Below, piece after piece: positions 1 through 5,524 of a DNA stretch of 5,524 nt (positions are counted from its first letter, which is position 1; each line of letters begins with the position of its first letter). The stretch lies in NCBI GenBank assembly GCA_028276305.1, contig JAPYWO010000118.1, positions 1 to 5,524 of the forward strand, in the 5' to 3' direction. This stretch comes from Candidatus Thermokryptus sp. (GTDB lineage Bacteria > Bacteroidota > Ignavibacteria > Kryptoniales > Kryptoniaceae). A model generated the notes under the pieces. That model ran no database searches. It saw only the letters and a list, made by a program, of their open reading frames with translations, and was not told the DNA's origin. A program made the position numbers and the translations under genes.

Positions 1-524
1 TGATAGGTTATGTCGGCGTCATCTCAGAGAGGATTGATTTCGGACTTGTTGAGTTTCTCGCTCAAAATAGGAAGGATTATAGTTTCGTCTTTGTTGGTCC
101 ATTTTATGGTAATGTAGGTGATTGGGTGAGGCGATTGAAGAGATTAAAAAATGTTTTCTTCCTTGGTGAGAGACATTATGATGAAATTCCCAACTATATT
201 GCTTCTTTTGATGTCTGCATCATTCCGCATATAGTAGATGAGTTTACACTCTCAAACGATCCTATGAAGGTGTATGAATATATTTACGCCGGGAAGCCGG
301 TCGTTTCAACTGGGATTTATATAAACGCTGAATTATTGGATTTTGTCTTCGTTGCAAGGGAACGGGGGGAATTTATGAAATGCTTGGATGAGGCGGTGAG
401 AGTTTCAAGGGATGATAGTTTCATTTTAAAGCAAAGGGCTGGGATAAAGAAATGGATGTTTTGGAACGAGAGGGCGAAAATTATGCTTGATGAGATTTTT
501 GATAATTTATCGTGCAAGTATTAA
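1..524 (+). CDS. Glycosyltransferase, GT4-like, C-terminal part (5' end outside window)
   Basis: The frame is open from base 3 to the TAA at 522-524 and gives 173 visible residues; the true start lies upstream, so the GTG at 126 is only an internal codon. The visible part looks like the C-terminal Rossmann domain of a GT-B enzyme, which binds the nucleotide-sugar donor. It opens with YVGVISERIDF (residues 3-13), the strand that begins this domain in GT4 proteins. A strand ending VFVGP (29-33) follows, then LGERHYDEIPNYIASFDVCI (about 54-73) and NDPMKVYEYIYAGKPVV (85-101). The Glu at residue 92 matches the second, donor-binding Glu of the EX7E motif; the first Glu position holds Ser84. The enzyme probably adds a sugar to a cell-surface glycan in the cytoplasm, but donor and acceptor cannot be read from this part. 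It lies 35 bases before purN and is probably the end of a separate polysaccharide locus. The family call is firm and the specific role is unknown. Confidence 0.85.
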   Translation, partial: IGYVGVISERIDFGLVEFLAQNRKDYSFVFVGPFYGNVGDWVRRLKRLKNVFFLGERHYDEIPNYIASFDVCIIPHIVDEFTLSNDPMKVYEYIYAGKPVVSTGIYINAELLDFVFVARERGEFMKCLDEAVRVSRDDSFILKQRAGIKKWMFWNERAKIMLDEIFDNLSCKY

Positions 525-559
525 ATTTAAGCAGAAAATGAAAGCGTTAATCAGTTAGG

Positions 560-1183
560 ATGAATATCGCTGTTTTCGCCTCTGGACGTGGTTCAAATCT
601 TATGGCAATCCTTAAAGCCATTGAAGAAGGAAAGTTAAAGGCAAGGGTTGTCGTTGTGGTAAGTAATAACTCAAGCGCGGGTGCCCTTGAGATAGCCCGC
701 TCAAAAGGAATTGATGCGCTTCATATCAGCAGGAGGCAATTTTCAAGCGATAGGGAGTATGCGGATAAAATTTTAAGCGAACTTAGGAAGAGAAATGTTG
801 AACTTATAGTTCTTGCAGGTTATATGAAAAAAATCCCAGCTGAAGTGGTGAGCGAATACAGAAACAGGATATTGAACATTCATCCGGCGTTGCTTCCATC
901 TTTTGGCGGGCAAGGAATGTACGGGATTAATGTTCATAAAGCGGTGATTGAATCGGGGGTTAAGATAACCGGTGTGACAGTTCATATCGTTGATGAGGAA
1001 TATGACCATGGTCCGATAGTTTTGCAAAGAGCAGTTGAAGTTAAAGATGATGATACACCGGAGACGCTTGCGGAGAGGGTTTTAAAAGTTGAACATGAGG
1101 TTTATCCTGAAGCTATAAGGTTGTTCGTTGAGGGAAAAGTGAATGTTTTCGGAAGAAAGGTGATCATAAAAAATGAAAATTAA
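560..1183 (+). CDS. purN: Phosphoribosylglycinamide formyltransferase (GAR transformylase)
   Basis: PurN transfers a formyl group from 10-formyltetrahydrofolate to glycinamide ribonucleotide (GAR), the third step of de novo purine synthesis, in the cytoplasm. The protein is 207 residues, the usual length. The N-terminal ASGRGSN loop (residues 7-13) binds the GAR phosphate. The catalytic triad of the E. coli enzyme (Asn106, His108, Asp144) appears as Asn106 and His108 in ILNIHPALLPSF and Asp149 in YDHGPIVLQ. The LAGYMKKIP segment (85-93) fits the folate-site strand. After LLPSF the loop reads GGQGMYGINVH (116-126), longer than the E. coli loop and close to the form I associate with Bacteroidetes. 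The ATG at 560 is chosen because MNIAVFASGRGSN is the normal N-terminus. Only TTAGG, touching the start codon, resembles a ribosome binding site, so initiation looks weak or independent of Shine-Dalgarno pairing. The gene overlaps purH by 11 bases. PurN (folate-dependent) is clear, as opposed to the ATP-dependent PurT. Confidence 0.97.
   Translation: MNIAVFASGRGSNLMAILKAIEEGKLKARVVVVVSNNSSAGALEIARSKGIDALHISRRQFSSDREYADKILSELRKRNVELIVLAGYMKKIPAEVVSEYRNRILNIHPALLPSFGGQGMYGINVHKAVIESGVKITGVTVHIVDEEYDHGPIVLQRAVEVKDDDTPETLAERVLKVEHEVYPEAIRLFVEGKVNVFGRKVIIKNEN
1156..1164 (+). promoter_or_regulatory. Ribosome binding site for purH
   Basis: AAAGGTGAT lies inside the end of purN and is complementary to the 16S anti-Shine-Dalgarno tail except for one base (AAAGGTGAT against AGAGGTGAT/AGGAGGTGAT). 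It ends 8 bases before the ATG at 1173. It supports that ATG as the purH start and shows that purH can initiate although its start lies within purN. Confidence 0.7.
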
Positions 1184-2711
1184 AAGAGCTCTTATCAGTG
1201 TCTCGGATAAAACTGGGATAGTTGATTTCGCAAGGGAACTCCAAAACCTTGGTGTGGAAATAATATCAACGGGTGGAACATATAATTACCTCATTCAAAA
1301 CGGGGTTAACGCTTTAAAGATTGAAGATATAACCGGATTTCCTGAATTGCTCAACGGCAGGGTTAAAACACTTCATCCGAAAATACTTGCTGGGATTCTT
1401 GCTGTAAGAGATAATCCCGAACATATTCAGCAGTTAAATAAGTTTGGTATTTTACCCATTGACCTTGTTGTTGTCAATCTTTATCCTTTTTCAGGTTTTA
1501 TTTCTGAGGGCGATGTTAAACTTGAAGATGCGATTGAACAAATTGACATCGGTGGGGTGACGCTTCTTCGTGCGAGTGCAAAAAACTACAAGTATGTAGC
1601 GGGCGTTGTGAATCCAAAAAGATATGGGGAGATAATTTCAGAGCTTAAATCAAACGGTTGCGAACTTTCAGAAAGGACGCGTCTTTCACTTGCGATTGAG
1701 ATATTTCAGCACACATCAGATTATGATGCGAGGATTGCAAACTTTTTGTTTTCGCAATTGACCGAGGATGTGCTACCGAGCGTTTTTCATCTGAATCTTG
1801 TTAAAATCAGGAATTTGCGCTATGGGGAGAACCCTCATCAGAGAGGAGCTATTTATGGCGATTTCTTCAATTATTTTGAGCAACTTCACGGTAAGGAACT
1901 TTCATACAACAACATACTTGACATAAGTTCAGCGACTGAACTTGTCCTTGAATTTGACAAGCCAGCTTGTGCGATAGTTAAGCATACGAATCCATGTGGC
2001 GTTGGGGTTGATGATAAGTCAATACTTGAAGCTTTTAAAAAGGCGTTCGCAACGGATACAATTTCCCCGTTTGGTGGGATAATTGCTTTCAACAGACCGC
2101 TTGATCTTAAAACGGCGATTGAAATTGACGGTATTTTCAGCGAAGTTATAATTGCCCCGGATTTCCCCTCTGATGTGTTAAGTTTTCTATCCCGCAAGAG
2201 AAATAGAAGGTTGATAAGGTATAAGGACATTGATATAAAAAAATTTGATTTTGACTTCAAGAAAGTCATAGGGGGTGTTCTTGTTCAAGAGGTTGACAAT
2301 GTTGACCTTGAGCCGATGAATTTGAAGGTCGTCACGAGAAGGAAACCAACGGTTGATGAGATGGAGGCGTTGATTTTTGCTTGGAAGGTTGTAAAGCATG
2401 TTAAATCAAACGCCATAGTTTATGCTCGCAAAGATAGGACGCTTGGAATCGGGGCTGGGCAGATGTCGCGACTTGATGCTTCGCGCATAGCAGTTATGAA
2501 GGCAAAGGAAATGGGACACGATTTGAGAGGTAGCGTAGTTGCTTCGGATGCTTTCTTTCCCTTTCCGGATGCTTTGATTGAAGCTATAAAAGCAGGTGCC
2601 ACAGCTGTAATTCAACCCGGTGGCTCAATCAGGGATGAAGAGGTGATAAAAACAGCGGATGAATATAACATCGCAATGGTTTTCACTGGAATAAGACATT
2701 TCAAACACTAA
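1173..2711 (+). CDS. purH: Bifunctional AICAR transformylase / IMP cyclohydrolase
   Basis: PurH catalyses the last two steps of IMP synthesis: it formylates AICAR with 10-formyltetrahydrofolate to FAICAR, then closes the ring to IMP. The 512 residues match the usual 510-530. The IMP cyclohydrolase (MGS-like) domain spans about residues 1-195, with VSDKTGI (10-16), STGGT (32-36), KTLHP (65-69), NLYPF (102-106) and [16 protein letters not shown] (124-139). Lys65, Tyr104, Asp125 and Lys137 correspond to active-site residues of the animal enzyme. The AICAR transformylase domain follows, with RYGENPHQ (216-223), the catalytic Lys270-His271 pair in [15 protein letters not shown] (295-302), GAGQMSR (427-433), SDAFFPFPD (458-466) and [10 protein letters not shown] (481-490). 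It ends in the typical GIRHFKH. Both domains therefore look active. The start is backed by a good ribosome binding site at 1156-1164. The 11-base overlap with purN suggests coupled expression of the two formyl-transfer enzymes. Only 18 bases separate the stop from mreB. Confidence 0.98.
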   Translation: MKIKRALISVSDKTGIVDFARELQNLGVEIISTGGTYNYLIQNGVNALKIEDITGFPELLNGRVKTLHPKILAGILAVRDNPEHIQQLNKFGILPIDLVVVNLYPFSGFISEGDVKLEDAIEQIDIGGVTLLRASAKNYKYVAGVVNPKRYGEIISELKSNGCELSERTRLSLAIEIFQHTSDYDARIANFLFSQLTEDVLPSVFHLNLVKIRNLRYGENPHQRGAIYGDFFNYFEQLHGKELSYNNILDISSATELVLEFDKPACAIVKHTNPCGVGVDDKSILEAFKKAFATDTISPFGGIIAFNRPLDLKTAIEIDGIFSEVIIAPDFPSDVLSFLSRKRNRRLIRYKDIDIKKFDFDFKKVIGGVLVQEVDNVDLEPMNLKVVTRRKPTVDEMEALIFAWKVVKHVKSNAIVYARKDRTLGIGAGQMSRLDASRIAVMKAKEMGHDLRGSVVASDAFFPFPDALIEAIKAGATAVIQPGGSIRDEEVIKTADEYNIAMVFTGIRHFKH

Positions 2712-2717
2712 AAAATT

Positions 2718-2726
2718 AAGAAAGGG
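2718..2726 (+). promoter_or_regulatory. Probable ribosome binding site for mreB
   Basis: AAGAAAGGG is a purine-rich, Shine-Dalgarno-like stretch in the 18-base gap between purH and mreB. Its GGG ends only 3 bases before the ATG at 2730, closer than ideal, so it is probably a moderate site. No terminator-like hairpin fits in this gap, which favours read-through from purH. Confidence 0.45.
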
Positions 2727-2729
2727 AAA

Positions 2730-3755
2730 ATGGGACTTTTCAATTTATTTACAGCTGATATAGCTATTGACCTCGGGACTGCAAACACTTTGATATGGAT
2801 GAAAGGTAAAGGCATCGTATTAAACGAACCATCAATTGTAACCTACGACAGAAGCACAAGAAAAATTGTCGCCATAGGGCATGAAGCGAAAGAGATGCTT
2901 GGAAGGACTCATAAGGATCTTCAGACGATAAGACCGCTTAAAGATGGTGTGATAGCTGATTTTGAGATGGCGGAGGGGATGTTAAGGGAATTTATAAAGA
3001 AAATTCATGTGAATTGGTTTCCAAGCAGGCGTGTTGTTATAAGCGTTCCAAGTGGTGTGACTGAGGTTGAGAAAAGGGCGGTTCGTGACTCCGCTGAACA
3101 TGCTGGCGCAAAAGAAGTCCATTTAATCCCTGAACCGATGGCTGCTGCAATTGGGATAGGAATTGATGTGACTGAACCATATGGAAATATGATAATTGAT
3201 ATTGGCGGTGGGACGACCGAAATAGCTGTTATAGCTCTTTCAGGGATTGTAACGCAGGAATCAATACGCATAGCAGGTGATGAGATGACAAATGCGATAA
3301 TTCAACTTTTCAAAAAATCATACAACATCTTGATTGGGGAAAGGACAGCTGAGGATATAAAGTGTGAAGTTGGTTCAGCAATGCCTCTTGAAGAGGAAGT
3401 TACAATTCAAGTTAAAGGGCGAGACCTTGTAACTGGGATACCGAAGATCGTTGAAGTTAGTTCTGTTGAAATTCGTGAGGCGTTGAACGAACCGATAATC
3501 GCCATAATTGATGCGATAAAACTTGCGCTTGAAAGAACTCCTCCTGAACTCGCAGCTGACATACTTGATCGTGGCATAATGTTAACCGGTGGTGGCTCGC
3601 TTTTGAAAGGACTTGATGAGAGGATAAGAATGGAGACGGGGCTTCCGGTTCATGTGGCTGAAGACCCTTTAACCGCCGTAGTCAGAGGCGCTGGTAAAGT
3701 CCTTGAAAACCTTGAAGCTTATTCAAAGGTTCTCATTAAAAGTCAAAGATATTGA
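2730..3755 (+). CDS. mreB: Rod shape-determining protein MreB (bacterial actin)
   Basis: MreB polymerises with ATP into membrane-bound filaments that orient the Rod complex for lateral wall synthesis. The 341 residues are within the usual 330-350. All actin-superfamily ATPase motifs are visible: phosphate-1 IDLGTANT (13-20), connect-1 PSGVTEVEKRAV (107-118), EPMAAAIG (135-142) with Glu135 as the presumed catalytic Glu, phosphate-2 IDIGGGTTEIAV (156-167) and the adenosine motif LTGGGSLLKG (285-294). IRIAGDEMTNAI (179-190) and the following YNILIGERTAE are typical of MreB and separate it from DnaK, FtsA and ParM. The N-terminal MGLFNLF is short and hydrophobic and could be the membrane-binding element seen in other MreBs; this is an inference. 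The stop touches the mreC start in TGATG, and mreC, mreD and mrdA follow, which is the standard elongasome operon. Nothing is odd in the protein. Confidence 0.98.
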   Translation: MGLFNLFTADIAIDLGTANTLIWMKGKGIVLNEPSIVTYDRSTRKIVAIGHEAKEMLGRTHKDLQTIRPLKDGVIADFEMAEGMLREFIKKIHVNWFPSRRVVISVPSGVTEVEKRAVRDSAEHAGAKEVHLIPEPMAAAIGIGIDVTEPYGNMIIDIGGGTTEIAVIALSGIVTQESIRIAGDEMTNAIIQLFKKSYNILIGERTAEDIKCEVGSAMPLEEEVTIQVKGRDLVTGIPKIVEVSSVEIREALNEPIIAIIDAIKLALERTPPELAADILDRGIMLTGGGSLLKGLDERIRMETGLPVHVAEDPLTAVVRGAGKVLENLEAYSKVLIKSQRY

Positions 3756-4591
3756 TGCTGAGAATTCTAACTCAAATAACCGGGCATCTTAAAGAATATC
3801 TTATCCTCTCAATTCTTGTTGCGATATCAATTGTCCTTCTTTTCAACTCAAAATCACCAAAGTCCCATCTCATTGGCAAAATTGCCCTTGAAATTGTCGG
3901 ATTAACGAAATCAATCACGGATGTCATTCCAAATTTTTACAACTTGCAGGCGGAGAATAAGGAGCTGAAGAAAATTAATATGATGTTGCTTGCGCAGTTA
4001 AATCAACTTCAAGAGGAAAAACTTGAAAATATACGTCTGCGCGAATTGCTTCGTTTCAAGGAGAAAAACAGCGATTATGAACTTGTCTCGGCTGATGTTG
4101 TTGGTAAGTCGCTTATCAATTTGAGAAATTATATCATCCTAAATGTCGGGGCAAGCGATGGAGTTGGAGTTAATATGCCCATCGTTTGCGAATCCGGCGT
4201 TGTTGGAAAGATTGTCCGAGTTGGTGAAAATTATTCCGTTGGGATGATTTTATTCCATAAGGACTTCAGAGCAAGCGTTAAAATTCAAAGAAGTCGGGTT
4301 GACGGCATAATTGCTTGGGAAGGCGGTGAATATCTCTCAATGCTTAATGTCCCCAAGACGATGGATGTTGAACCCGGGGATGTCGTAATAACATCAGAAT
4401 ATAGCACGATTTTCCCCCCAGGGATGGAGATAGGAGTGGTTGTTGAAACAGATAATTCTGCAAAAGGGCTTTTCAAAGCTATAAAAGTTAAACCATCGGT
4501 TGACTTTACAAAACTTGAGGAGGTGTTTGTTGTAAAATATAAATCCGACCCCGAAAAGGAAAAGTTTGAGGAAATGTTTTACGGAAAATAA
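3755..4591 (+). CDS. mreC: Rod shape-determining protein MreC
   Basis: MreC is a bitopic inner-membrane protein whose periplasmic domain activates PBP2 and links it to MreB and MreD. From the ATG at 3755 the protein has 278 residues. It has a short cytoplasmic N-terminus, one membrane helix at about 14-30 (EYLILSILVAISIVLLF) and a heptad-like coiled coil at about 62-104 rich in Leu, Glu and Lys. The beta-rich MreC domain runs from about 108 to 262, with VNMPIVCESGVVGKI (139-153) and GDVVITSEYSTIFPPGMEIG (208-227) matching the family signatures. The C-terminus is charged (KYKSDPEKEKFEEMF). A TTG at 3752 directly precedes the ATG and would add one residue; ATG is preferred because it forms a TGATG stop/start contact with mreB. 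No clear ribosome binding site is present, so translation is probably coupled to mreB. The identity is secure from both sequence and position. Confidence 0.96.
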   Translation: MLRILTQITGHLKEYLILSILVAISIVLLFNSKSPKSHLIGKIALEIVGLTKSITDVIPNFYNLQAENKELKKINMMLLAQLNQLQEEKLENIRLRELLRFKEKNSDYELVSADVVGKSLINLRNYIILNVGASDGVGVNMPIVCESGVVGKIVRVGENYSVGMILFHKDFRASVKIQRSRVDGIIAWEGGEYLSMLNVPKTMDVEPGDVVITSEYSTIFPPGMEIGVVVETDNSAKGLFKAIKVKPSVDFTKLEEVFVVKYKSDPEKEKFEEMFYGK

Positions 4592-4603
4592 AGTTCTTAT
4601 TTG

Positions 4604-5086
4604 ATGCTCTACATCAGATACTTAATCACTGGATTGATTATACTGCTTTTGAGCATTGCGATTGTTCCTTTGATGTCAATCAGCCAGATTACGCCTGATT
4701 TGATGCTTATATTTGTCGTTTATGTTGCTTTGAAAAATGGGCAAATTGCGGGAAGCGTTGCTGGGTTCATCTCTGGTTTGCTTCTGGATTACACAGTTGA
4801 TTTCACGCCGGGGCTTTCTGCTCTTTCAAAAACGATATGTGGCTTTATAGCTGGCTTTTTCTATGATGAGTCAAAAATTGATGTCAATACCGAGACATTT
4901 CGCTTTCCGCAGATCGTTTTTTTATGCTCTGTTGTGAATAATGCAGTTTATTTTTCGGTTGATATACTTGGTCGTGAATTTGAGACAAGTGAAATTATTA
5001 AAATGCTCATCGGTGGGGCGATTTATACGACAATTTTGTCACTTGTTCCAATTTTCGCAACATCAAGGAGGTCGCGGTTGTTATGA
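4604..5086 (+). CDS. mreD: Rod shape-determining protein MreD
   Basis: MreD is a small polytopic membrane protein of the Rod complex that interacts with MreC and tunes PBP2/RodA. From the ATG at 4604 it has 160 residues, as usual for the family. Hydrophobic segments lie at about 5-25, 31-43, 47-63, 70-86, 101-121 and 131-151, giving five or six membrane passes. The conserved core is recognisable: ITPDLMLIFVVYVAL (29-43), GQIAGSVAGFISGLLLDY (46-63), then PGLSALSKTICGFIAGFF (69-86). The end is basic (SRRSRLL), probably cytoplasmic. A TTG at 4601 just before the ATG is an alternative start adding one residue. No good ribosome binding site precedes either codon; the only GAGGAAA (4568-4574) is inside mreC and about 29 bases away. 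The gap from mreC is 12 bases, and the last codons overlap mrdA by four bases (ATGA). The identity rests on the sequence signature and on position. Confidence 0.94.
   Translation: MLYIRYLITGLIILLLSIAIVPLMSISQITPDLMLIFVVYVALKNGQIAGSVAGFISGLLLDYTVDFTPGLSALSKTICGFIAGFFYDESKIDVNTETFRFPQIVFLCSVVNNAVYFSVDILGREFETSEIIKMLIGGAIYTTILSLVPIFATSRRSRLL
5065..5072 (+). promoter_or_regulatory. Strong ribosome binding site for mrdA
   Basis: AAGGAGGT is a full consensus Shine-Dalgarno sequence within the end of mreD, 10 bases before the ATG at 5083. It fixes the mrdA start and is clearly stronger than any such site before purN, mreC or mreD. Confidence 0.85.
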
Positions 5087-5524
5087 ACGGAAATTTCAAG
5101 TTGAAGTTCTTTAAAGTGGTGATTTCGCTTGTTTTCTTCGCCTTTGCTATCAGGTTATATGAGCTTCAGTTATATCGTGATGTTGAATACAAAAAGCAAG
5201 CGCAAACGAATAGCATAAGAGCAATTCAACACGATCCAATTAGAGGATTGATACTTGATAGAAATGGCAAGATAATAGTTGACAACGCTCCCGCTTATAC
5301 GGTAATCATAACACCTTATGAGTTTGATATGAAAAATCTTGAGCTTCTTGCCAGGATTTTGAAGGTTGATAAAAATTACATAGTTGATAAAATCAAGACT
5401 GCACCCTCACCTTTTGCCCAGGTTAGGATTCGGCGCGATGCGCCGATTAGCGCTATAGCTTATATTGAAGAACACCGCGATGAATTGAAAGGGGTTGATT
5501 ACTTGATTGAGCATAAGAGAAATT
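5083..5524 (+). CDS. mrdA: Penicillin-binding protein 2, N-terminal part (3' end outside window)
   Basis: PBP2 is the class B transpeptidase that cross-links new peptidoglycan during elongation, working with the glycosyltransferase RodA and activated by MreC. The frame runs off the window after 147 complete codons with no stop, of roughly 600 or more expected. The visible part has a basic N-terminus, one membrane helix at about 7-24, and RLYELQL (24-30) leading into the periplasm. The start of the PBP dimerisation (pedestal) domain follows, with NSIRAIQHDPIRGLILDRNG (43-62), the conserved RG.I.DRNG motif, then NAPAYTVIITP (68-78). The catalytic Ser-x-x-Lys, SxN and KTG motifs would lie beyond the window, so activity cannot be judged. 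The start has a consensus ribosome binding site and a four-base ATGA overlap with mreD. The alternatives FtsI/PBP3 or another class B PBP are less likely because the gene directly follows mreD; rodA is the expected next gene. Confidence 0.92.
   Translation, partial: MNGNFKLKFFKVVISLVFFAFAIRLYELQLYRDVEYKKQAQTNSIRAIQHDPIRGLILDRNGKIIVDNAPAYTVIITPYEFDMKNLELLARILKVDKNYIVDKIKTAPSPFAQVRIRRDAPISAIAYIEEHRDELKGVDYLIEHKRN

Noticed and set aside
126..128. GTG as the start of the glycosyltransferase gene.
   Set aside because: The frame stays open upstream to the window edge, and residues encoded at 3-125 (YVGVISERIDF and VFVGP) match the conserved beginning of the GT4 C-terminal domain, so the GTG is internal.
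499..527. Possible sigma-70-like promoter before purN: TTGATA (499-504), 17 bases, TAAATT (522-527).
   Set aside because: The -10 match is only 4 of 6 in AT-rich sequence, and FCB-group promoters often follow a different consensus. A new transcript would make sense here because the upstream gene is unrelated, but the sequence alone does not support calling it.
538..558. Six-codon ORF (ATG AAA GCG TTA ATC AGT TAG) ending just before the purN start, a possible leader peptide.
   Set aside because: It has no clear ribosome binding site, no attenuator-like hairpin and no amino-acid bias. An ORF of this length is expected by chance.
1886..2269. Minus-strand open frame of 127 codons within purH, along with other antisense open frames at 773-1027, 2187-2399, 2406-2615, 3005-3271 and 4285-4476.
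   Set aside because: All lie opposite well-conserved coding sequence, have no recognisable domain or plausible initiation context, and are best explained as shadows of the real genes.
2712..2729. Possible terminator or promoter between purH and mreB.
   Set aside because: The 18-base gap holds only a purine-rich ribosome binding stretch; there is no inverted repeat with a T-run and no room for a promoter.

Overview
This window is a gene-dense, single-strand stretch of a bacterial chromosome with seven genes, all on the + strand. They are the 3' end of a glycosyltransferase gene, purN, purH, mreB, mreC, mreD and the 5' end of the gene for penicillin-binding protein 2 (mrdA). The longest gap between genes is 35 bases, and no stretch above 300 bases lacks a gene. 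I found no RNA gene, mobile element, CRISPR array or convincing terminator.

The likely source is a member of the Bacteroidota/Chlorobiota/Ignavibacteria (FCB) group, possibly a thermophilic lineage. This is an inference from three things: the purH-mreB-mreC-mreD-mrdA order, which I recall as typical of FCB genomes; a PurN active-site loop reading FGGQGMYG, close to the FGGKGMYG form I associate with Bacteroidetes; and frequent AGA/AGG arginine and ATA isoleucine codons in a moderately AT-rich sequence, a pattern common in thermophiles. No species can be named from this sequence alone.

Layout: positions 1-524 hold the C-terminal nucleotide-sugar-binding half of a GT4-like glycosyltransferase, probably the end of a surface-polysaccharide locus. 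Positions 560-2711 hold purN and purH, which overlap by 11 bases; they encode the two folate-dependent formyl transfers of de novo purine synthesis and the final ring closure to IMP. Positions 2730-5524 hold the cell-elongation (Rod complex) genes. These encode the actin-like filament MreB, the periplasmic scaffold MreC, the membrane protein MreD and the start of the transpeptidase PBP2, with stop/start contacts at mreB/mreC (TGATG) and mreD/mrdA (ATGA).

The tight spacing suggests that purN to mrdA are transcribed together, with rodA as the expected next gene beyond the window. All seven genes look intact apart from truncation by the window edges, and the catalytic residues that can be checked are present. 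I did not find an undescribed system here. The observations below concern gene order, translation initiation and family-level variation in otherwise well-known housekeeping genes.
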